Positions 35,099 through 45,201 are shown, counted from the first letter of the stretch. The stretch is DNA of 64,000 bases from Caballeronia hypogeia (GCF_001544875.2 NZ_FCOA02000005.1:124001-188000), one strand, 5' to 3'. The notes: generated by a model from the letters alone, not told the origin. Program-made: numbers and translations.

Positions 35099-35782
35099 CT
35101 AAACGGCGCTCTCGCCCAGATAAATCTTGTGAACGTTGCCGGGATAAACCCAGTCGCGAGCGTTGAGCTGAACCAGGTCCATCAATTTTGGCGGGCCGCT
35201 GCAATAGATTTGCGCGTTGGCGCCGCTGGGACTGAGCGCGTGCGCGACCACGCGGGCGATTTCGTCGAAACCCAGTCCGACGCGATGACGAATCGCGCCG
35301 AAAGGCTCGAGCGCCCGCAATTCGTCACGGAACAACGAGCGCTCGGCAGATTGCGAGAAATGATGCAGTTCGAACGACTTCCTCGCCTCCACCAGACGCT
35401 CCGCAATGCCGACGATGGTCGCGATGCCCACTCCGCCCGCGAACAGGACGTAGCGCGCGCGTTCATCGATGGCGAGAGGCGGGCTCTCCGGTGGACGAAC
35501 GAGCAGACGCCTGCCGGGATGAAAAAGGGTGTCGTCCGTGCCGCGAGCGCTTTCCGTCGCCATGCGCACGCCTACCACATAGGTTCCCTGTCCCGAGGCG
35601 CTGCGATGCAGCGGCTGTCTTCTGCTGCGGTTCGCGTGCGCGTCCAGCACGACGTCGAGGACAGCGCCCTCGTCGAAGGGCGGAAGGGTGGTATCCGTTT
35701 GCGCCTGCAATTCGACCGCGCGATATCCCGTGGCCAGTTGCCACGTGCGCGAGACGGTAACCTCAATCAAGCCGTCGTGCAT
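35099..35782 (-). CDS. Ferredoxin-reductase-like flavoprotein lacking the [2Fe-2S] domain
   Basis: This 227-residue protein matches the FMN- and NAD-binding parts of phthalate-dioxygenase-reductase/VanB-type proteins. PPFDEGAVLDVVL lies near residue 36, YVLFAGGVGIATIVGIAERL near 110 and QIYCSGPPKLMDLV near 195. It stops where the plant-type ferredoxin domain should begin, and no ferredoxin coding trace follows in the 200 bp downstream. No oxygenase gene is next to it. The flavin motif RxYS in the FMN domain is also not clear (RRQPLHRS). GGAGGAG before the ATG at 35782 gives a firm start. Confidence 0.65.
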   Translation of the reverse strand: MHDGLIEVTVSRTWQLATGYRAVELQAQTDTTLPPFDEGAVLDVVLDAHANRSRRQPLHRSASGQGTYVVGVRMATESARGTDDTLFHPGRRLLVRPPESPPLAIDERARYVLFAGGVGIATIVGIAERLVEARKSFELHHFSQSAERSLFRDELRALEPFGAIRHRVGLGFDEIARVVAHALSPSGANAQIYCSGPPKLMDLVQLNARDWVYPGNVHKIYLGESAV

Positions 35783-36024
35783 GTCTCCTCCAATGCTCTG
35801 CAATAGACCGGAATGGCTGTTCGGGCGATGGGCCGCCGCGCGAAAACGCGACGCGCGACGATGCAGTCCAGAGTATGAGAGGCGCGCGATCGAGACAATC
35901 CGCGCTGGCTGTATGTCCGGCATACGGGGGCGGCGATGAAATCGATTCAACGCCCGCCATCAGTGACCGGCGGGCATCACCTGCAACAACGGTTCCGGCC
36001 GCACGGAAATGGAGCCCGTGAGAT

Positions 36025-36345
36025 TCAGGTCCGGCGAAGCCCGCGTCGCGAACCGTTCCTGCGCTGCTTGCAGAAGATGATCACGCAGACGATCAGGCAC
36101 ATCGCCGTATTGCCCGCGTTGAGCCAGAACATCGCCTCGGGCGAGCCGGCGTTGCGTTCCAGCAGCATCAGCGCGAATGTGCCGTTGCTCAGGACCCAGC
36201 ACGTCCATGTGAGCAGGCTGTGACTGCGCGCATCCGTGGGCGTCGTCAGCAGTTTGAAGATGGTCGGAACGTAGGTCAGCACGCGCGCGCCGTTCCAGAA
36301 CAGAAACATGGCCGTGAGGATATCGATGTAACGATCATGGCCCAT
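36025..36345 (-). CDS. Small integral membrane protein
   Basis: This 106-residue protein has three likely membrane helices (residues 9-30, 43-60 and 70-91) and a strongly basic tail (KQRRNGSRRGLRRT) that should face the cytoplasm. GGGAG lies about 9 bp before the ATG at 36345. No family is recognised. The short Arg-rich tail and single-gene setting give no clue to function. Confidence 0.55.
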   Translation of the reverse strand: MGHDRYIDILTAMFLFWNGARVLTYVPTIFKLLTTPTDARSHSLLTWTCWVLSNGTFALMLLERNAGSPEAMFWLNAGNTAMCLIVCVIIFCKQRRNGSRRGLRRT

Positions 36346-36578
36346 TGTGAATACTCCCTGGCTGCGGACGATCGTCGATGGCGCTGCTCGCCGCGAAATT
36401 CGCGTGGCGCGGAAGAAGGACGTTGTCCAGGGGAAATCGCTGGTGTCGCCGCTATCTGTCCTTTAGCGGGAACAGTCTGCGGGAATGGCCGGGGCTCAGG
36501 CGCGCGCGCCTCGTGCCGGCCTCTCACCGGGAAGAACGAATCAACGGGCGCGCAATTGAAAGCACGGAATTGAGGCGC

Positions 36579-36612
36579 AAAAAAAGAAAGGCAGCGTCAG
36601 CGCTGCCTTTCT
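36579..36612 (-). terminator. Rho-independent terminator of the SDR gene
   Basis: A perfect 11-bp stem (gaaaggcagcg with cgctgcctttc, 36586-36596 and 36601-36611) has a 4-base loop. It is followed on the minus strand by seven T residues (the A-run at 36579-36585). It lies 31 bp past the SDR stop. Confidence 0.9.
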
Positions 36613-36642
36613 CAGTGGAATCGAATGCAAATTGATTGCAAC

Positions 36643-37404
36643 TCAGATCTGCGCCTGCCCGCCGTCGACGAACAGTTCGGCGCCGTTCACGAAGCTCGCA
36701 TCGTCCGATGCGAGGAACAGCGCGGCGCCCGCGATCTCCTCGGGCTCGCCCACGCGCCCCATCGGGATGCGCGAAGCGAGATAGTCGAGCAGTCCTTGCT
36801 GTTGCGCCTCATCGGGGCCTGCGAGTTCCACGAGACCGGGCGTTCTGGTAGCGCCCGGGCTGATCGTGTTGACGCGAATGTTGCGGTCCTTCAGATCGAG
36901 AATCCAGCTGCGCGCGAAGGCGCGGATCGCGGCTTTCGATGCCGAATAGACGCTGAAGGCCGCCGTGCCCTCGATAGTCGTGGTCGATCCCGCGAGAATC
37001 ACCGAAGCGCCTTTCGCAAGCAGCGGCAGCGCCTTCTGCACCGTGAAGAGCGTGCCCTTCACATTGCGGTCGAAAGTGTCGTGATAGTGCGCCTCGGTGA
37101 TTTCGCCGAGCGGCAGCATGGTGCCGCCGCCCGCGTTGGCGAAGAGCACATCGAGCCGGCCCTTTTCGCCGCGAATCTGCTCATACAGCATGTCGAGCTG
37201 CTCGGGCTTCGACGAATCGACGCGCACGCCGGTCGCGCTCCCCACTGCGTTCACCGCGGCGACCGCCGCATCGAGCTCGGCCTGGCGGCGGCCGGTGATA
37301 TAAACGTGCGCGCCTTCCGCTGCGAAGCGCTTCGCGGTAGCGAGTCCAATGCCGCTGGTTGCGCCGGTAACCAGTGCGATCTTGCCTTCGAGTCTGCGTG
37401 CCAT
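36643..37404 (-). CDS. SDR family oxidoreductase
   Basis: This 253-residue classical short-chain dehydrogenase has cofactor loop GATSGIGLA (14-22), NAGGG (about 90), catalytic Ser in LAGSTTT and an intact YSASK (about residues 153-157). It ends [14 protein letters not shown] 9 bp before the ATG at 37404 sets the start. It is divergent from the LysR gene that begins 122 bp away, a common arrangement in which the LysR protein controls the SDR. The substrate is unknown. Confidence 0.92.
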   Translation of the reverse strand: MARRLEGKIALVTGATSGIGLATAKRFAAEGAHVYITGRRQAELDAAVAAVNAVGSATGVRVDSSKPEQLDMLYEQIRGEKGRLDVLFANAGGGTMLPLGEITEAHYHDTFDRNVKGTLFTVQKALPLLAKGASVILAGSTTTIEGTAAFSVYSASKAAIRAFARSWILDLKDRNIRVNTISPGATRTPGLVELAGPDEAQQQGLLDYLASRIPMGRVGEPEEIAGAALFLASDDASFVNGAELFVDGGQAQI

Positions 37405-37526
37405 GATCTTTCTCCGTTGCCAGATTGATTTTGCGTTCGGAATTGAATGAAGCGGTGAGAGGAGAATATCGACGGCCATGGCTTTTCGAAATAGAATCGC
37501 CTGCAAACCATCATTGCAAAAATGAA

Positions 37527-38444
37527 ATGACGAAGCTGCCCGACTTCGAAGGCCTGGCGATGTTCGCCAAAGTGGCGCAGGAAGGTTCGTTCGCGGCGGC
37601 GGCGCGCGCGACGGGCTTGTCGGTCGCAACGGTGTCGCGAGGTGTCGCGCGGCTCGAGGAGCGGCTCGGCGCGAGGCTGTTCAACCGCACGTCGCGGCAA
37701 CTGGCGTTGACGGAGTTCGGCTGCACCATCGCGGAGCGCGCGGGCGACATCTACCGGCAAGCGGAAGCCGCCGAAAACGCCGCGCGCGAGATGTCGGTGC
37801 AGCCGCGCGGTCTCGTGCGTCTCGCCGTGCCCATGTCTTTCGGTCTGCGCTGGGTCGCGCCGCTTTTGCCCGGCTTCTTTCGACGCTATCCCGAGGTCTC
37901 CGTCGATCTGCATTTATCGGATGCAACCGTCGATATCGTTGCCGAGGGATTCGACGCGGCGCTGCGCATCGCCGCGTTGCCGGACTCGTCGCTGGTCGCG
38001 CGCCGGCTGTGTCCGGTTTCGCAGCTCGTCGTGGCATCGCCCCAATATCTGGAACGGCACGGCCGCCCCGGCCATCCGCGCGAGTTGAACGGCCGCGCGT
38101 GTCTCTCTTACGCGTATCGCGCGCGCAGCGATGTCTGGCGCTTCACGAACGACGCGGGCGAGGAGGAATCGGTCACACCGGCGGGCCCGCTGCGCGTGAC
38201 CAATGCCGACGCGCTGTTGCCCACCTTGCTCGAAGGCCTCGCGATTGCCGAGCTGCCCGAATTCATCGCCGGGGATTATCTTGCCGATGGACGCCTCGAA
38301 GCGATCCTCACCGGCTGGCATCTGACGCGCGGCGGCCTGTACTTCGTCACGCCGTCGGCGCGCGCGCGTCCGGCAAAGGTCACGGCGCTGGCGGATTACT
38401 TCGCGGAGCACCTGTCGGAGCCGGTCTGGTATCGGCCACGGTGA
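37527..38444 (+). CDS. LysR family transcriptional regulator
   Basis: This 305-residue protein has an N-terminal helix-turn-helix ([31 protein letters not shown], residues 22-52) and a periplasmic-binding-type effector domain from about residue 90 ([23 protein letters not shown]). The PMSFG and DAALRIA features are typical of the CrgA/AaeR-like subgroup common in beta-proteobacteria. ATG at 37527 is used because it begins directly at the DNA-binding domain. It is divergent from the SDR gene. Confidence 0.93.
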   Translation: MTKLPDFEGLAMFAKVAQEGSFAAAARATGLSVATVSRGVARLEERLGARLFNRTSRQLALTEFGCTIAERAGDIYRQAEAAENAAREMSVQPRGLVRLAVPMSFGLRWVAPLLPGFFRRYPEVSVDLHLSDATVDIVAEGFDAALRIAALPDSSLVARRLCPVSQLVVASPQYLERHGRPGHPRELNGRACLSYAYRARSDVWRFTNDAGEEESVTPAGPLRVTNADALLPTLLEGLAIAELPEFIAGDYLADGRLEAILTGWHLTRGGLYFVTPSARARPAKVTALADYFAEHLSEPVWYRPR

Positions 38445-38664
38445 GGGCCACAATGAGGGCGTGACACGCTTTCTGTGCGTTTTTTATTTATTCCGTACAG
38501 TGCGCTACTGCAACGATGCTTTGCATGCGGCGCTATTCCGCCGCAAGGCGGGTCTCCGTATTCTCCCCGTACTGCCTGTTTGACGTGACTTCGGTGTCTT
38601 CTGTAACACGGGCGCCGGATGATGATGCTTTGCCAACGCTCGATCAACCCATAAGGAAAGGACC

Positions 38665-39501
38665 ATGCCGTACGTGACCACGAAAGACAATGTCGAGATC
38701 TTCTACAAGGACTGGGGCCCGAAGGACGCCCAGCCGATCGTCTTCCATCATGGCTGGCCTCTGTCGTCCGACGACTGGGACGCGCAACTGCTGTTCTTCG
38801 TGCAGAAGGGTTATCGCGTGGTCGCGCATGACCGTCGCGGCCATGGCCGTTCGTCGCAAGTCGCGGACGGGCACGACATGGACCACTACGCCGCCGATGC
38901 CTTCGCCGTCGTCGAAGCTCTGGATTTGCGCAACGCCGTGCACATCGGCCATTCGACGGGCGGCGGCGAGGTGGCCCGCTATGTCGCGAAACACGGTCAG
39001 CCGGCCGGACGCGTCGCGAAGGCCGTGCTGGTCAGCGCGGTGCCTCCGCTCATGCTGAAGACCGAGGGCAACCCGGAAGGCTTGCCGATCGAAGTGTTCG
39101 ACGGCTTTCGCCGTGCGCTCGCCGACAACCGCGCGCAGTTCTTCGTCGATGTTCCCGCAGGTCCGTTCTACGGCTTCAATCGCGCCGGCGCGACCGTTCA
39201 TCAGGGCGTGATCCAGAACTGGTGGCGGCAGGGCATGATGGGCAGCGCGAAGGCGCATTACGAAGGCATCAAGGCGTTCTCGGAAACGGACCAGACGGAA
39301 GACCTTCGCGCGATCACGGTGCCGACGCTCGTGCTGCATGGCGAAGACGATCAGATCGTGCCGATCGCCGACGCCGCCCTCAAGTCCATCAAGCTGCTCG
39401 CGAACGGGACGCTCAAGACGTATCCCGGTTTTTCGCACGGCATGCTGACGGTCAACGCCGACGTGCTCAACGCTGACCTGCTCGCGTTCGTGCAGGGCTG
39501 A
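38665..39501 (+). CDS. Alpha/beta hydrolase, non-haem chloroperoxidase type
   Basis: This 278-residue hydrolase has the Ser-Asp-His triad: Ser in HIGHSTGGGE (about residue 96), Asp in LHGEDDQIVP (about 227) and His in YPGFSHGM (about 256). HHGWPLSSDDWD supplies the oxyanion loop, and the VAHDRRGHGRS motif is typical of cofactor-free haloperoxidases/perhydrolases. Its physiological role is more likely ester or lactone hydrolysis, or peracid formation as a side activity. AAGGAAAGG before the ATG provides the ribosome site. Confidence 0.9.
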   Translation: MPYVTTKDNVEIFYKDWGPKDAQPIVFHHGWPLSSDDWDAQLLFFVQKGYRVVAHDRRGHGRSSQVADGHDMDHYAADAFAVVEALDLRNAVHIGHSTGGGEVARYVAKHGQPAGRVAKAVLVSAVPPLMLKTEGNPEGLPIEVFDGFRRALADNRAQFFVDVPAGPFYGFNRAGATVHQGVIQNWWRQGMMGSAKAHYEGIKAFSETDQTEDLRAITVPTLVLHGEDDQIVPIADAALKSIKLLANGTLKTYPGFSHGMLTVNADVLNADLLAFVQG

Positions 39502-39511
39502 TATCGGTGAT

Positions 39512-39535
39512 GAGAGCCTGCCGCGGCGGGCTCTC
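39512..39535. terminator. Hairpin between convergent hydrolase and metE genes
   Basis: gagagcctgc pairs with gcgggctctc (one G-T pair) around a short loop. The following sequence (gttct) is only weakly T-rich. Position between two gene ends makes a shared terminator likely. Confidence 0.55.
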
Positions 39536-39549
39536 GTTCTCCGTCTGGA

Positions 39550-41841
39550 TCACGCGGACTGTCGCAGGCTCCGCGCGGCCGCGACCATGTTCCTGAGCGC
39601 GGGAATCACTTCTTCCCACTGACGCGTCTTGAGCCCGCAATCCGGATTCACCCACAGACGTTCGGCGGGAATCCGCTCCGCCGCCTTCCTCATCAGATCG
39701 ACGATGTGCTCCTGGCTCGGGATGTTCGGCGAGTGAATGTCGTACACGCCCGGCCCGATCTGGTTCGGATAGTTGAAGTCGTCGAACGCGTCGAGCAGTT
39801 CCATGTCCGAGCGCGACGTTTCGATGGTGATGACATCGGCATCCATCCCGGCGATCGACGCGATGATGTCGTTGAACTCCGAGTAGCACATGTGCGTGTG
39901 GATCTGCGTGTCGTCGCGCACGCCGTTCGCGGTGATTCGAAACGATTCCACCGCCCAGCGCAGATACTCGCCCCACTGCGAGCGGCGCAGCGGCAGGCCT
40001 TCGCGCAGCGCCGCTTCGTCGATCTGAATCACGCGCACGCCGGCCTTCTCCAGATCGAGCACTTCCTCGCGGATCGCGAGCGCGAGCTGATTGCACGACA
40101 CGGAGCGCGGTTGATCGTCGCGCACGAACGACCAGTTGAGGATCGTGACCGGACCGGTCAGCATGCCTTTCATCGGCTTGCTGGTCTGCGCCGCCGCGTA
40201 GGCGATCCACTCGACGGTCATCGCTTTCGGGCGGCTGATGTCGCCGAACAGGATCGGCGGCTTCACGCAACGCGAGCCGTACGACTGCACCCAGCCGAAC
40301 TGGCTGAACGCATAGCCATCGAGCTGTTCGCCGAAGTATTCGACCATGTCGTTACGTTCGGCTTCGCCATGCACGAGCACGTCCAGGCCCAGCGCTTCCT
40401 GTTCCCGCACGGCGCGCGTGATTTCGCGCTCCATCGCGGCGCGATAGCCGGCGGCATCGAGCTCGCCGCTCTTGAAGCGGCTGCGCGCGTGGCGAATCTC
40501 ACCCGTTTGCGGGAACGAGCCGATGGTCGTCGTCGGAAACGCGGGCAGGCCGAGAATGGCCGCCTGTGCGCTTGCGCGTGTTTCGTAGCTGCTCTTTCGC
40601 TGACCCAGCGACGCATCGATGCGCGCGATGGCCGCCTTCACCGCCGCGCTATGCACGCGCGTCGACGCGCGGCGGCTTTCGATGGCGGCGGCGTTCGCGG
40701 CGAGCGCATCGGCAACGGATGCGCGACCGTGGTTCAGCGCATCGGCGAGCACACGGAGTTCATCGAGTTTTTGCAGCGCGAAGGCGAGCCAGGATTTGAT
40801 TTCAGCGTCGAGGTTCGCTTCGCTCGTCAGATCGACCGGAACGTGCAGCAGCGAGCAGGACGGCGCGATCCAGAGACGCGAGCCGAGTTGGCCGTGCAGA
40901 GCCTCGAGCCATTCCAGCGTGGCGTTCAGATCGCTCTTCCAGATGTTGCGGCCGTTGATCGCGCCCACCGACAGCACCGCCGTGTCCGGCAGATGCGCGA
41001 CGGCATCGCCGATTTCATCGCGTGCGTTGATCGCGTCGATGTGCAGGCCATCGACCGGCAGCTTGCAGGCGAGCGCGAGATTGTCCTGCAACTGCCCGAA
41101 GTACGTCGCGAGCAGCAGGCGCACGCGACGGGCCGAGAGCGCGTCGTAGGCGGTCACGAACGCATCGCGCCACTCGGCGTCGAGTTCGGTGACGAGCGCG
41201 GGTTCGTCGATCTGCACCCAGTCCACGCCTTGCGCCGCGAAGTGATCGAGCAAGGCTGCGTACACCGGCAGAAGGCGCGGCAACAGCGCGAGCTTGTCGG
41301 AGTCGTCCTTGGCCTTGCCGAGCCACAGATACGTCACCGGACCGATGATCACCGGCTTCGCGTTCACGCCGAGCGCGCGCGCCTCGCCGATCTGTTCGAC
41401 CAGACGCGAGACATCGAGCGTGAACTGCGTGTTCGCGTCGAACTCGGGGACGATGTAGTGATAGTTCGTATCGAACCACTTGGTCATCTCGCCCGCGGCC
41501 ACGCCGCCGCAGCACGCGGCGTGTTGTTCTCCGTGCGTGGCCGAGCGGCCGCGCGCGACGCGGAAGTAGTTGTCGAGCGCATCGCCATGAAAGTCGCGCA
41601 CGCGCTGGGGCAGGTTGCCCAGCGTGAAGCTCATGTCGAGCACCTGATCGTAGAACGCGAAATCGCCCGCGGGCACGTAGTCGAGCCGCGCCTGATCGTT
41701 CCAGTGACGCGCGCGCAGCGCCGCTCCCGCGGCCTTCAGTTGCTCGCGCGACGATTCGCCTTTCCAGTATTCTTCGAGCGCGAATTTCAGTTCGCGGCGG
41801 GCGCCAATGCGCGGGAATCCGAGATTGTGTGTGGTGGCCAT
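39550..41841 (-). CDS. metE: Cobalamin-independent methionine synthase
   Basis: This 763-residue enzyme transfers the methyl group of 5-methyltetrahydropteroyl-triglutamate to homocysteine. Both barrel domains are present, the N-terminal one beginning [20 protein letters not shown]. The C-terminal one has [12 protein letters not shown] and the zinc ligands His and Cys in [10 protein letters not shown] (about 641-643) plus Cys in [13 protein letters not shown] (about 728). The length equals that of the E. coli protein. No cobalamin riboswitch is evident upstream. Control is instead suggested by a MetR box in the 112-bp gap to the divergent metR gene. Confidence 0.97.
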   Translation of the reverse strand: MATTHNLGFPRIGARRELKFALEEYWKGESSREQLKAAGAALRARHWNDQARLDYVPAGDFAFYDQVLDMSFTLGNLPQRVRDFHGDALDNYFRVARGRSATHGEQHAACCGGVAAGEMTKWFDTNYHYIVPEFDANTQFTLDVSRLVEQIGEARALGVNAKPVIIGPVTYLWLGKAKDDSDKLALLPRLLPVYAALLDHFAAQGVDWVQIDEPALVTELDAEWRDAFVTAYDALSARRVRLLLATYFGQLQDNLALACKLPVDGLHIDAINARDEIGDAVAHLPDTAVLSVGAINGRNIWKSDLNATLEWLEALHGQLGSRLWIAPSCSLLHVPVDLTSEANLDAEIKSWLAFALQKLDELRVLADALNHGRASVADALAANAAAIESRRASTRVHSAAVKAAIARIDASLGQRKSSYETRASAQAAILGLPAFPTTTIGSFPQTGEIRHARSRFKSGELDAAGYRAAMEREITRAVREQEALGLDVLVHGEAERNDMVEYFGEQLDGYAFSQFGWVQSYGSRCVKPPILFGDISRPKAMTVEWIAYAAAQTSKPMKGMLTGPVTILNWSFVRDDQPRSVSCNQLALAIREEVLDLEKAGVRVIQIDEAALREGLPLRRSQWGEYLRWAVESFRITANGVRDDTQIHTHMCYSEFNDIIASIAGMDADVITIETSRSDMELLDAFDDFNYPNQIGPGVYDIHSPNIPSQEHIVDLMRKAAERIPAERLWVNPDCGLKTRQWEEVIPALRNMVAAARSLRQSA

Positions 41842-41858
41842 CGTGCGTTCTTGTCCAT

Positions 41859-41871
41859 TGAAGATGATTCA
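41859..41871. promoter_or_regulatory. MetR box between metE and metR
   Basis: TGAA-N5-TTCA occurs exactly once in this gap (TGAA 41859-41862, TTCA 41868-41871), the published enterobacterial MetR consensus. It lies 18 bp upstream of the metE start, closer than usual, so it may sit at or beyond +1. A second, wider-spaced tgaa...ttca pair lies at about 41896-41921. Confidence 0.7.
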
Positions 41872-41953
41872 CCGTCGATGATAGGATTTTCGATGTATGA
41901 ATAAAAATGGTATGTTTTCATATATCGATTAACTTTGTTCATGGTGGCGGATC

Positions 41954-42865
41954 ATGCTGGAACGCAGTCATCTCATGGTCGTGCGTGAAGTCGAGAAGCA
42001 GGGGTCGCTCACCGCGGCGGCCGAGGCGCTGAATCTTACGCAGTCGGCCCTGAGCCACACGGTCAGAAAGCTGGAGCAGCAATTGGGCACGGCGGTCTGG
42101 ACGCGCGAAGGGCGCAGCATGCGTCTCACGCAGGCGGGGCGCTATCTGCTCGGTCTCGCGAACCGCCTGTTGCCGCAGTTCGAACTGGCGGAATTGCGCA
42201 TGAAGCAGTACGCGCAGGGCGAGCGCGGCACGTTGCGCATCGGCATGGAATGTCATCCGTGCTATCAGTGGCTGCTCAAGGTGGTGTCGCCTTATCTCGC
42301 GCGCTGGCCCGACGTCGATGTCGATGTGAAGCAGCGCTTCCAGTTCGGCGGCATCGGCGCGCTTTTCGGTTTCGATATCGACGTGCTCGTCACGCCCGAT
42401 CCGCTCAAGAAAGCGGGCTTGCGCTTCGAGCCCGTGTTCGATTACGAGCAGGTGCTGGTCGTGGCCGACGCGCATGCGCTGGCGAGCGTGCCTCATGTCG
42501 TGCCGGAGCAGCTTGCGTCGGAAGTGCTCATCACTTATCCGGTCGAGACGGATCGGCTGGACATCTTCACGCGATTCCTCACGCCGGCCAATGTCGTGCC
42601 GAAACGTCAGAAGGTGATCGAAACGACCGACATCATGATGCAGATGGTCGCGAGCGGCCGGGGCGTCGCGGCATTGCCGCGCTGGCTCGCGGAAGAGTAC
42701 GCGGACCGCATGCCGATCACGCCGGTCAAGCTCGGCAAGAAGGGCATCGCGAAGAAGATATATCTCGGCATGCGCGAGTCGGACAGGAGCATCGACTATC
42801 TCGCGGCGTTCGTCGCTCTGGCGCGCGACGCTGACTGGGCGCGTTCGCGCGTGACTATGCGGTGA
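41954..42865 (+). CDS. metR: LysR family regulator MetR
   Basis: This 303-residue regulator matches MetR along its length. MLERSHLMVVREVEKQGSLTAAAEALNLTQSALSHTVRKLE forms the DNA-binding domain, and the effector domain contains GMECHPCYQWL, the MetR-specific segment. It activates metE with homocysteine as co-inducer in enterobacteria. The divergent gene order and a MetR box in the gap agree. The gene overlaps the convergent VOC gene end by 11 bp. Confidence 0.95.
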   Translation: MLERSHLMVVREVEKQGSLTAAAEALNLTQSALSHTVRKLEQQLGTAVWTREGRSMRLTQAGRYLLGLANRLLPQFELAELRMKQYAQGERGTLRIGMECHPCYQWLLKVVSPYLARWPDVDVDVKQRFQFGGIGALFGFDIDVLVTPDPLKKAGLRFEPVFDYEQVLVVADAHALASVPHVVPEQLASEVLITYPVETDRLDIFTRFLTPANVVPKRQKVIETTDIMMQMVASGRGVAALPRWLAEEYADRMPITPVKLGKKGIAKKIYLGMRESDRSIDYLAAFVALARDADWARSRVTMR

Positions 42866-43238
42866 TCTCGATGCGCGTGCCGTCCGGTGCGGCGATCACG
42901 GCCTCATAGAAACCATCGCCGGTGGTGCGCGGGGCGGAAACCAGCAAGCCGTCGGCGTGGCAGCGCGCGGCCATTTCATCGACCGCGGCGCGGCTTCCCA
43001 GCGAGATCGCGAGATGGTCCCAGCCGGCGTGTTCCGTTGCGGACGCGTCAGCGATCCACGGCGCGCTCATCAGTTCGATGCTGGCGCGCTCGCCGGGCAC
43101 GGTGACGAAGCAGGAAACGAAGCCTGGCCGTCGCGCGCTTCGATACGTGTCGCCAATCTCCGCGTGGAAATATCGACGCCAGAATTCGGCGGCGGCGATC
43201 AGATCGCGGGTCCACACTGCGATATGAGCGATGTGCAT
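42855..43238 (-). CDS. VOC (glyoxalase/bleomycin resistance) family protein
   Basis: This 127-residue protein is one vicinal-oxygen-chelate unit. It begins MHIAHIAVWTRDLIAAAEFWRRYF (first metal His), has ERASIELM (Glu) and DHLAISLGS (second His), and ends APDGTRIEITA (second Glu). All four metal ligands are therefore present. The ATG at 43238 has GAGG 9 bp upstream; an ATG two codons earlier is also possible. It follows the MFS gene by 11 bp and completes a DeoR-MFS-VOC operon. It may be a lactoylglutathione-lyase-like or sugar-phosphate-related enzyme; the reaction is not known. Confidence 0.87.
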   Translation of the reverse strand: MHIAHIAVWTRDLIAAAEFWRRYFHAEIGDTYRSARRPGFVSCFVTVPGERASIELMSAPWIADASATEHAGWDHLAISLGSRAAVDEMAARCHADGLLVSAPRTTGDGFYEAVIAAPDGTRIEITA

Positions 43239-43249
43239 GAGCATTGCCC

Positions 43250-44422
43250 TCAGGATCGTTCCGTCGTCACCGCGCGGGCGCAGACCGGAACGAGACAGAG
43301 CAGCGCCGCGAGCAGCCAGAATGCGCCCGGCAAACCCACACCTTTTGCGATGAAACCCACGCCCGCCGGGCCCACGAGATGTCCCGCATAGCCGGTCGTC
43401 GTGATCGCGGCGACGGCGAGCGTAGATGGCATCGCGCGTTGCGAGCCCGCGCGCCGGAACAGCACCGGCACGACGTTCGATGCGCCGAGGCCGATCAGCA
43501 GGAACCCGCCCAGCGCGATCGGGGCGCCCGGCGCGGTGAGCAGGACGACGAAGCCGGCAATTGCGAGCACGCCTCCCCAGAACATGGTCGAGCGATCGCC
43601 GATGCGCGCGGTCAGCGCGTCGCCGCCGAGACGTCCCGCGGTCATCGCGATGGAGAAGAACATGTAGCCGAGCCCGCCCTGCGCGGACGCGACCAGACCG
43701 GTGCTGGTCAGCAGCAGCGCGCCCCAGTCGAGCAGCGCGCCTTCGACGAGAAAGGTGATCGCGGCGAGCCCGGCCAGCATCAGCACGATGCCGCGTGGCC
43801 ACGCGAACAGCGGAGCGTCGCTGGCCTGCGCCGTTTCGATCAGGCGCCCGCGCGCGACGGCGATCGCGCCGAGCATCGGCGCGGCGCAGAGCGCGGTGCT
43901 CGCGAGCGCTTCGATGTGCATCGAAAGAAGGAAGGTCATCGAGGTCGCGCCCGCGAAGCCGCCGACGCTGAACAGCGCATGAAAGCCCGACATCAGCGGC
44001 CGGCCTTCGGCGCGCTCGACCTCGACCGCGTGAATGTTCATCGCGACATCGAGCGAGCCGAGAAACGCGCCGAACGCGAGCAGCGCGACGCCCAGCGTGA
44101 GCGGCGTGGCCGCCACCGTCAAAAGCGGCAGGATCAGGGCGAGCCCGCATCCGCCCGCGACGATGATCGGCCTGCTGCCGAAGCGCGCGCTGAGCGCGCC
44201 GGTGAGCGTCATCGCGATCACCGAGCCTACGCCGATGCACAGCAGCAGGAGGCCGAGCGTGCCTTCATCGACGCCCAGCCGCTCCTTGGCGAAGGGCACG
44301 AGCGGAGCCCAGCACGAGACGCCGAAGCCCGCCACGAGGAACGCGAGGCGCGTGGCGAAGCGCGCGCCCGGCTGGGCGGATGCCGTCGCGGGCGGCTTTG
44401 CGGGAATCGAGCGGGCGCTCAT
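43250..44422 (-). CDS. MFS transporter
   Basis: This 390-residue carrier has twelve helices, with GALSARFGSRP in loop 2-3 and GAFLGSLDVAMNIHAVEVERAEGRPLMSGFHALFSVGGF around helix 5. That pattern is characteristic of the YbjJ/fucose-permease-like group. The ATG at 44422 overlaps the stop of the DeoR gene (ATGA). Genetic coupling to a DeoR repressor suggests a sugar or sugar derivative as substrate (inference). Confidence 0.87.
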   Translation of the reverse strand: MSARSIPAKPPATASAQPGARFATRLAFLVAGFGVSCWAPLVPFAKERLGVDEGTLGLLLLCIGVGSVIAMTLTGALSARFGSRPIIVAGGCGLALILPLLTVAATPLTLGVALLAFGAFLGSLDVAMNIHAVEVERAEGRPLMSGFHALFSVGGFAGATSMTFLLSMHIEALASTALCAAPMLGAIAVARGRLIETAQASDAPLFAWPRGIVLMLAGLAAITFLVEGALLDWGALLLTSTGLVASAQGGLGYMFFSIAMTAGRLGGDALTARIGDRSTMFWGGVLAIAGFVVLLTAPGAPIALGGFLLIGLGASNVVPVLFRRAGSQRAMPSTLAVAAITTTGYAGHLVGPAGVGFIAKGVGLPGAFWLLAALLCLVPVCARAVTTERS

Positions 44423-45201
44423 GAGCTGACCGGCGCCTGAGCCGTCAAAATCGATGGGCCGGCTTTCGACAAGGCCGCACGCGCCGCGTCCGGCAGGTCC
44501 GATTCGACCACCACGCTTTCGATCGACCTGATCGCGGCAACGCGATGCGGCGCGCGGGCGTCGAACTTGTCGCTCAGGGCGAGCACCACGCTGTGCTCGC
44601 TCGCGGCGAGGGCCGCGCGTTTGAAGCTGGCGTCGGCGAGACCGAATGCGCCGATGCCATTCTTCGACGAGATCGCGCAAGAGCCGATGAAGCATCGGTC
44701 GATATTCAGTTGCGCGACGCTCTGCACGGCGCTCGCATCGACGCAGCCGCCCACGGCCGGATCGACTGCGCCGCCGATCATGATGAGTTGCAGGTCGGAG
44801 CGGTGCAGCACGGCCGCGGCGATGTCGATGGAGTTGGTCGCCACGGTGAGTTCGGCGTCCTCGGGCAGCAGATCGACGAGCGCGAGATTGGTGCTGCCGC
44901 TGTCGAGGAACAGGAGTTCGCCGCGGCCGACGAGGGGGACCGCCGCGCGCGCCAACGCCGCCTTGCGTTCGCGCGCCAGGTCCATGCGGCGTGCCATGGG
45001 CGCGGAGGCGGGCGTGATCGGCAGCGCCCCGCCATAGACGCGGCGGCAGCGTCCTTCGGCGGCCAGCGCGCGCAGATCGCGGCGGATGGCGTCTTCCGAA
45101 ATATTGAATTCGATGGCGAGCGCAGCAGCGACCACGGACTGGCCTTGCGCGAGCCGGCTCGCTATTTCGTCGCGGCGGGCGAGGGGGATGTCGTCGTTCA
45201 T
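44419..45201 (-). CDS. DeoR family transcriptional regulator
   Basis: This 260-residue protein has an N-terminal winged helix (ARRDEIASRLAQGQSVVAAALAIEFNISEDAIRRDLRAL) and a DeoR sugar-phosphate sensor domain with ELLFLDSGSTNLALVDLLP and VATNSIDIA. These match the phosphosugar-binding segments of the family. It is the first gene of the DeoR-MFS-VOC operon and should repress it until a phosphorylated sugar binds. The start at 45201 lacks a strong Shine-Dalgarno; an in-frame upstream ATG at 45243 is less likely. Confidence 0.9.
   Translation of the reverse strand: MNDDIPLARRDEIASRLAQGQSVVAAALAIEFNISEDAIRRDLRALAAEGRCRRVYGGALPITPASAPMARRMDLARERKAALARAAVPLVGRGELLFLDSGSTNLALVDLLPEDAELTVATNSIDIAAAVLHRSDLQLIMIGGAVDPAVGGCVDASAVQSVAQLNIDRCFIGSCAISSKNGIGAFGLADASFKRAALAASEHSVVLALSDKFDARAPHRVAAIRSIESVVVESDLPDAARAALSKAGPSILTAQAPVSS

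Noticed and set aside
39706..41904. Plus-strand open frame of about 730 codons opposite metE
   Set aside because: Antisense to an unmistakable MetE sequence and without any recognisable domain.
41842..41953. Cobalamin riboswitch before metE
   Set aside because: The gap is only 112 bp and no B12-box-like sequence or suitable structure is visible; MetR control explains the locus.
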